Of a stretch of DNA of 40,345 bases, positions 37,701 through 40,345 are shown in pieces. Position 1 is the first letter of the stretch. The number at the start of each line of letters is the position of its first letter. The position numbers were made by a program, and so were the translations under genes. The DNA is from Oscillospiraceae bacterium (lineage in GTDB: Bacteria > Bacillota > Clostridia > HGM11514): assembly GCA_015068925.1 (NCBI GenBank), contig SVJP01000004.1, positions 1 to 40,345 on the forward strand, read 5' to 3'. A model generated the notes under the pieces. It saw nothing but the letters and a program-made list of their open reading frames with translations. It did not search any database and was not told the DNA's origin.

Positions 37701-37825
37701 CAGTTCCCGGTGCAATGTTTGCAATCAGAGTGTACGGAAGTGCAATCACCGCAGACCAAACTTATACCATCTTGCCTTATATCGGCACCGAAACGGGAAG
37801 CGAAACGACTCCTGATTATGAATAA
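34721..37825 (+). CDS. Large secreted protein: CBM-like N-terminus, two about 300-aa GLUG/beta-helix-like repeats, C-terminal cassette
   Basis: Signal peptide MKKALVLMTCLCMLVSMMTGITVGAA; repeated TxFTNGxGxG...LMNDIDM.GV.DF.GIATG.DTRNAFKGTFDGN.HVIKNM. Confidence 0.85.
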   Translation: MKKALVLMTCLCMLVSMMTGITVGAAWDLMYYPVETESVIATSWKTAIDNGKYTAEDGTQKTYDLNGVADATLRYITPGANGTAGAIELAMVPNETVEDKKSDGTTVTRGPDYRPRILTNHMITLKTGNTYKISVYVKGNLSGTNDVNLWLNSGDKVTFDTDSSTPPAYRDVFKVRVTDQWQYVEKEFKVKEITDGSGNVKDSSSLTLGMRPMTNFPSGSFQVDELKVELTNKVASATNTVFTNGIGDGSVIDPYEITTVADIKKMAELVKEGYGYQTAHYILMNDIDMSGVEDFVGIATGTDTRNAFKGTFDGNYHVIKNMSITDSTNARGFFFAMYGATIKNLGFENAYIEGSAKIGVLAAAEGGSTITNCYVRKATLKQVYGGTWADNNMAAFVGCSVDMGNRGGLITDHTVFNNCYSTDITTIGYNGTEVTVGGGFKGTGYMNTMPYTTLNNCYTDCGQFSSKGYQSKAEDPKYYTDDEKIAAGVLVVNNSYKSATVADVTASKLSDAFIDSKATYNYGLPVLAWEKDKLDAAPDNTIFTNGMGNGTENRPYQITNVADLKKMAELVVENSSYQTAHYKLMNDIDMTGVTDFMGIATGPDTRNAFKGTFDGNNHVIKNMRIEETTTNTRGFFYAMYGATIKNLGFENAYVSGFKTGVLAGSDGGSTIENCFVRNATLKNLYQHTDGYMGAFVGCVTDMGSSRGGLITDHTVFTNCYATGIKTIGYKDTEVAVGGAFKGGRIWHTETYVTLNNCYTDYGQFAATGYKNANDDTPTDYPTDDEKIAAGTLVVNNSYKSATPSTVTASALGSAFIANKTEYNNGLPVLAWEADRLPEVEEPTMYTVSVTVGENGSVTKDGEPVPASFEVEEGSAVTLTLVPDDKYVAKAKVNGADYTVTNNQITLTVTEATIVAVTFERIPDVTPGFAGDSTSYSWFKTVDGKATIFTYHKLADFNTGETDLEYGVKLWNNAKPEDKVTLPAYDSATEQPAKAVPGAMFAIRVYGSAITADQTYTILPYIGTETGSETTPDYE
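35438..37240 (+). repeat. Two tandem copies of an approximately 301-codon repeat
   Basis: Copy 1 starts TVFTNGIGDGS at 35438; copy 2 starts TIFTNGMGNGT at 36341; each ends YN.GLPVLAWE.D.L. Confidence 0.85.
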
Positions 37826-37837
37826 TTCATAGAATTC

Positions 37838-37870
37838 AAAACCGCAAGGATTCGTCCTTGCGGTTTTGTT
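37838..37870 (+). terminator. Intrinsic terminator
   Basis: AAAACCGCAAGGA-ttcg-TCCTTGCGGTTTTGTTT. Confidence 0.85.
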
Positions 37871-37906
37871 TGCCTGAAATCTGAAGTTTTATGACAGAAT
37901 ATATGA

Positions 37907-37935
37907 TTGACTTTCTTGAATCCTTTTTATATAAT
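37907..37935 (+). promoter_or_regulatory. Promoter of the 37978-region gene
   Basis: TTGACT, 17 nt, TATAAT. Confidence 0.7.
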
Positions 37936-37986
37936 TAAACTATACTTTTAGTAGTATAAATAAGGAATCAGAAAGGATTGAATCAA

Positions 37987-39108
37987 ATGAAAAAAATGAT
38001 TTTATTGGCATTGTGCCTTGCAATGCTGGCAGGAATGATGACCACTGTAGGTGCGGCAACTACTACTGTTTTGAATGATAACGGTGAAGGAACAGGAAAC
38101 TGGTATTTGCGTGACAACACAGCAGGTACGGATAGTTTATCAAATGTTTCTCCCGGCGCAGACGGAACAGGAAAATGTCTGAAGCTTGTGAATCCTAACG
38201 GAAGAGTGTTATTGGTTGCAAGAAACAGTGCTGCAATCAAATATAAAAAAGGATATACCTATACCATTAACTGGAAGATGAAAGCGGATGACAATGAAAC
38301 AGTATATCTTGCTTTCTTTAATGGTAACATGACTACGACTCCTGCTGTCGTTACCCATGCGCAATTAAATAGTAATACAGGAAAATACAGTGCAACTACT
38401 GCTTGGCAGAATTATTCTTGCACCTTTACTGTAAATTCAATTTCAGGTGGAGCGACTACTTCCAGTCAGCCTTTGATGTTCAGAATCACCAGTGGCGGAA
38501 ACATGTACCTGGATGACATTGTAATCACAGAAACTCCTTGCTATACCGTAAGCGTAACTGCAGGGGAAAACGGAACGGTAACCAAAGATGGTGTAGCAAT
38601 TACCTCTGATTTTTATGTAACAGAAGGAAATTCTATCACATTGAATCTGACTCCTGATGAAAATTATCTTCCCAAAGTGAAGGTAAACGGTGCAGATTAT
38701 GTAGTAAGTAATAATCAGGTTACTTTAACCGTAAATCAGGCAACTACTGTGGAAGTGAGTTTTGAACAGATTCCCGAAGTAACTCCCGGAATTGTTGAAG
38801 ATGCATCTTACAATTGGTTTAAAGAAGAAAATGGGACTCCCACGATTTTCTCTTATCATAAGTTAAGCTCCTTTAATACAGGGGAAACATATTTGGAATA
38901 TGGTGTGAAATTGTGGAACACTGCAAAGCCAGAGGATACTGTAACTTTGGCAGCTTGTAACCCCAACGGAGAACCAGCTACCGCAGTTCCCGATGCACAG
39001 TTTGCGATTCGGGCATACGGAAAAGCCATAACTGCAGAAAACTCATATACAGTTCAACCCTATGTTGGGGAAGATTTGGGAGAAAGCGAAGTATTGTCTT
39101 ACAAATAA
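37987..39108 (+). CDS. Secreted protein with CBM-like N-terminus and the same C-terminal cassette as the 34721 protein
   Basis: Signal peptide MKKMILLALCLAMLAGMMTTVGAA (ATG 37987 preferred; track start 37978); C-terminus YTVSVTAGENGTVTKDG...NWFKEENGTPTIFSYHKLSSFNTGETYLEYGVKLWNTAKPEDTVTL. Confidence 0.82.
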   Translation: MKKMILLALCLAMLAGMMTTVGAATTTVLNDNGEGTGNWYLRDNTAGTDSLSNVSPGADGTGKCLKLVNPNGRVLLVARNSAAIKYKKGYTYTINWKMKADDNETVYLAFFNGNMTTTPAVVTHAQLNSNTGKYSATTAWQNYSCTFTVNSISGGATTSSQPLMFRITSGGNMYLDDIVITETPCYTVSVTAGENGTVTKDGVAITSDFYVTEGNSITLNLTPDENYLPKVKVNGADYVVSNNQVTLTVNQATTVEVSFEQIPEVTPGIVEDASYNWFKEENGTPTIFSYHKLSSFNTGETYLEYGVKLWNTAKPEDTVTLAACNPNGEPATAVPDAQFAIRAYGKAITAENSYTVQPYVGEDLGESEVLSYK

Positions 39109-39124
39109 TAAAAATAATTAAAAT

Positions 39125-39153
39125 GGGAAAAGCTGCTAATGAGCAGCTTTTTT
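39125..39153 (+). terminator. Intrinsic terminator
   Basis: AAAAGCTGCT-aatg-AGCAGCTTTTTT. Confidence 0.8.
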
Positions 39154-39179
39154 CGGCTATCAGAAAAAGGGGGATCAAG

Positions 39180-40091
39180 ATGCAAAAACGAGGAATGCTT
39201 GGAGCCAGGGTATTAGAAAATATTGATTTGGAGCTTTTGATCAATCATGCGGATTTTTATATTTACGAGCACCAGTATGTGGAATTTACCGATTATTATA
39301 AGGTGCCTCATATTAATCGTGTGCGGGATAATGCCAATATCGTTTATTACATCATAGAAGGCGGAGGCTATATTGAAACCAAGCAAGGAAATACCCCCAT
39401 TGAAGCAGGATATATTTATGTTTATCCATGCATTAAGGAAGAAGAATTTCAATCCCATTTTTATCCCGGAACGAAAAAAATCAGTTTGTATTTTTATTTT
39501 GATTTATTCAGTTGTGATGATATTTTTTCTGTGTTGCGGGGATTTCGTTACTATAAGGATGAAGAAGGAATTATTGAAAGAATTAGGGATACGGTATTAT
39601 CGGAATCCATTGCAAACCAGTTATTATTGCCCGGATTGGTGATGCAAAGTCTGACTCCGTTGTTGAAAGAGGTGGAGGATTACATGAAAGAACGGTTATT
39701 GTTGGGAAAACGGTATCATTTTTTATTCGATTATCTGGAAAAAAATTTGTCTCATTCATTGACGTTGGAGGAAATTTCGCAAAAGGTGGGAATGTCTTAT
39801 TCCACATTAACTCATACCATTCCGAAAAAATTTGGATTTAATATTAAACAGTATCTTCAAAAGAAAATTTTAAGAGCAGCCAGCTTTGATTTGGAATATA
39901 CGGATTTGAGAATTAAGGATATTGCAGAAAAATATGGATTTTCTTCCGAGGTTTATTTTTCCGATTGGTTTTATAAAATGTGCAAAAGCAGACCCAGGAA
40001 ATATCGGAGCTATTTTTGTGCCCGTAAACAAGAAGATTATTGTTTATATCTCAATGATGAAAAAACAGAAGGGGATGTAAATTTATTATAA
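39180..40091 (+). CDS. AraC family transcriptional regulator
   Basis: C-terminal double HTH: HSLTLEEISQKVGMSYSTLTHTIPKKFGFNIKQYLQKKILRAASFDLEYTDLRIKDIAEKYGFSSEVYFSDWFYKMCKSRPRKYR; ATG 39180 after SD GGGGGAT. Confidence 0.9.
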   Translation: MQKRGMLGARVLENIDLELLINHADFYIYEHQYVEFTDYYKVPHINRVRDNANIVYYIIEGGGYIETKQGNTPIEAGYIYVYPCIKEEEFQSHFYPGTKKISLYFYFDLFSCDDIFSVLRGFRYYKDEEGIIERIRDTVLSESIANQLLLPGLVMQSLTPLLKEVEDYMKERLLLGKRYHFLFDYLEKNLSHSLTLEEISQKVGMSYSTLTHTIPKKFGFNIKQYLQKKILRAASFDLEYTDLRIKDIAEKYGFSSEVYFSDWFYKMCKSRPRKYRSYFCARKQEDYCLYLNDEKTEGDVNLL

Positions 40092-40241
40092 CATTTTCTT
40101 AGTAGGGGAATAGAAAAAAATGTTCAGAACGAAAAAACTGAGCAAAAGCAAGTGGTTTTCTTGTTTTTGGTTACCCGAAGTCGTACAAGGATACGACGAG
40201 AGGCGGTTGTTTTTGTAGCAAAAAGGTTGTAAAACAAAGAA

Positions 40242-40264
40242 AAATCCCATTTTTTATGGGATTT
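40242..40264 (+). terminator. Hairpin with T-rich loop downstream of the AraC gene
   Basis: AAATCCCAT-ttttt-ATGGGATTT. Confidence 0.5.
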
Positions 40265-40294
40265 CAGCCTGTCGATAAACCTATCGACAGGCTG
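40265..40294. repeat. Perfect 13-bp inverted repeat with 4-nt loop
   Basis: CAGCCTGTCGATA-aacc-TATCGACAGGCTG. Confidence 0.8.
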
Positions 40295-40329
40295 GCAGAC
40301 CAAGAAAAAGGAAGGGATATTTTATCAAA

Positions 40330-40345
40330 ATGAATGCCAGACAGT
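40330..40345 (+). CDS. Possible start of the next gene (MNARQ...), truncated
   Basis: ATG after AAGGAAGGGATATTTTATCAAA at the window edge. Confidence 0.3.

Overview
Low-GC Firmicutes/Clostridia-type chromosomal segment with about 24 credible genes, one tRNA and many intrinsic terminators. No CRISPR array, transposase, phage module or rRNA was recognised. Housekeeping content: GH130-HAD pair, acyl-CoA synthetase plus AEC transporter, BofA-like protein, M20 amidohydrolase, FtsK/SpoIIIE, tRNA-Leu(CAA), NSS transporter, an ORF-comEC-holA operon, rny-ymdB, 3-methyladenine glycosylase, TM1266-hydG-hydF ([FeFe]-hydrogenase maturation) and an ECF S component. Accessory content: many secreted or surface proteins, including BspA-like LRR proteins, copper-amine-oxidase-N 'stalk' domain proteins, an SLH S-layer protein, an SGNH hydrolase and two proteins sharing a C-terminal cassette. 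The least explained signals are non-coding: (1) a promoter-hairpin-terminator unit on the minus strand at about 736-936, upstream of a truncated LRR gene missed by the ORF track; (2) an attenuator-like leader at about 33884-34060 upstream of TM1266-hydG-hydF with mutually exclusive P1, antiterminator and terminator pairings; (3) nested inverted repeats and structured leaders upstream of the S-layer gene and rny; (4) a repeat-rich intergenic region at 25.8-26.25 kb. ComEC also appears to have lost its metallo-beta-lactamase metal-binding motif. All calls come from reading the sequence; no database or folding program was run.
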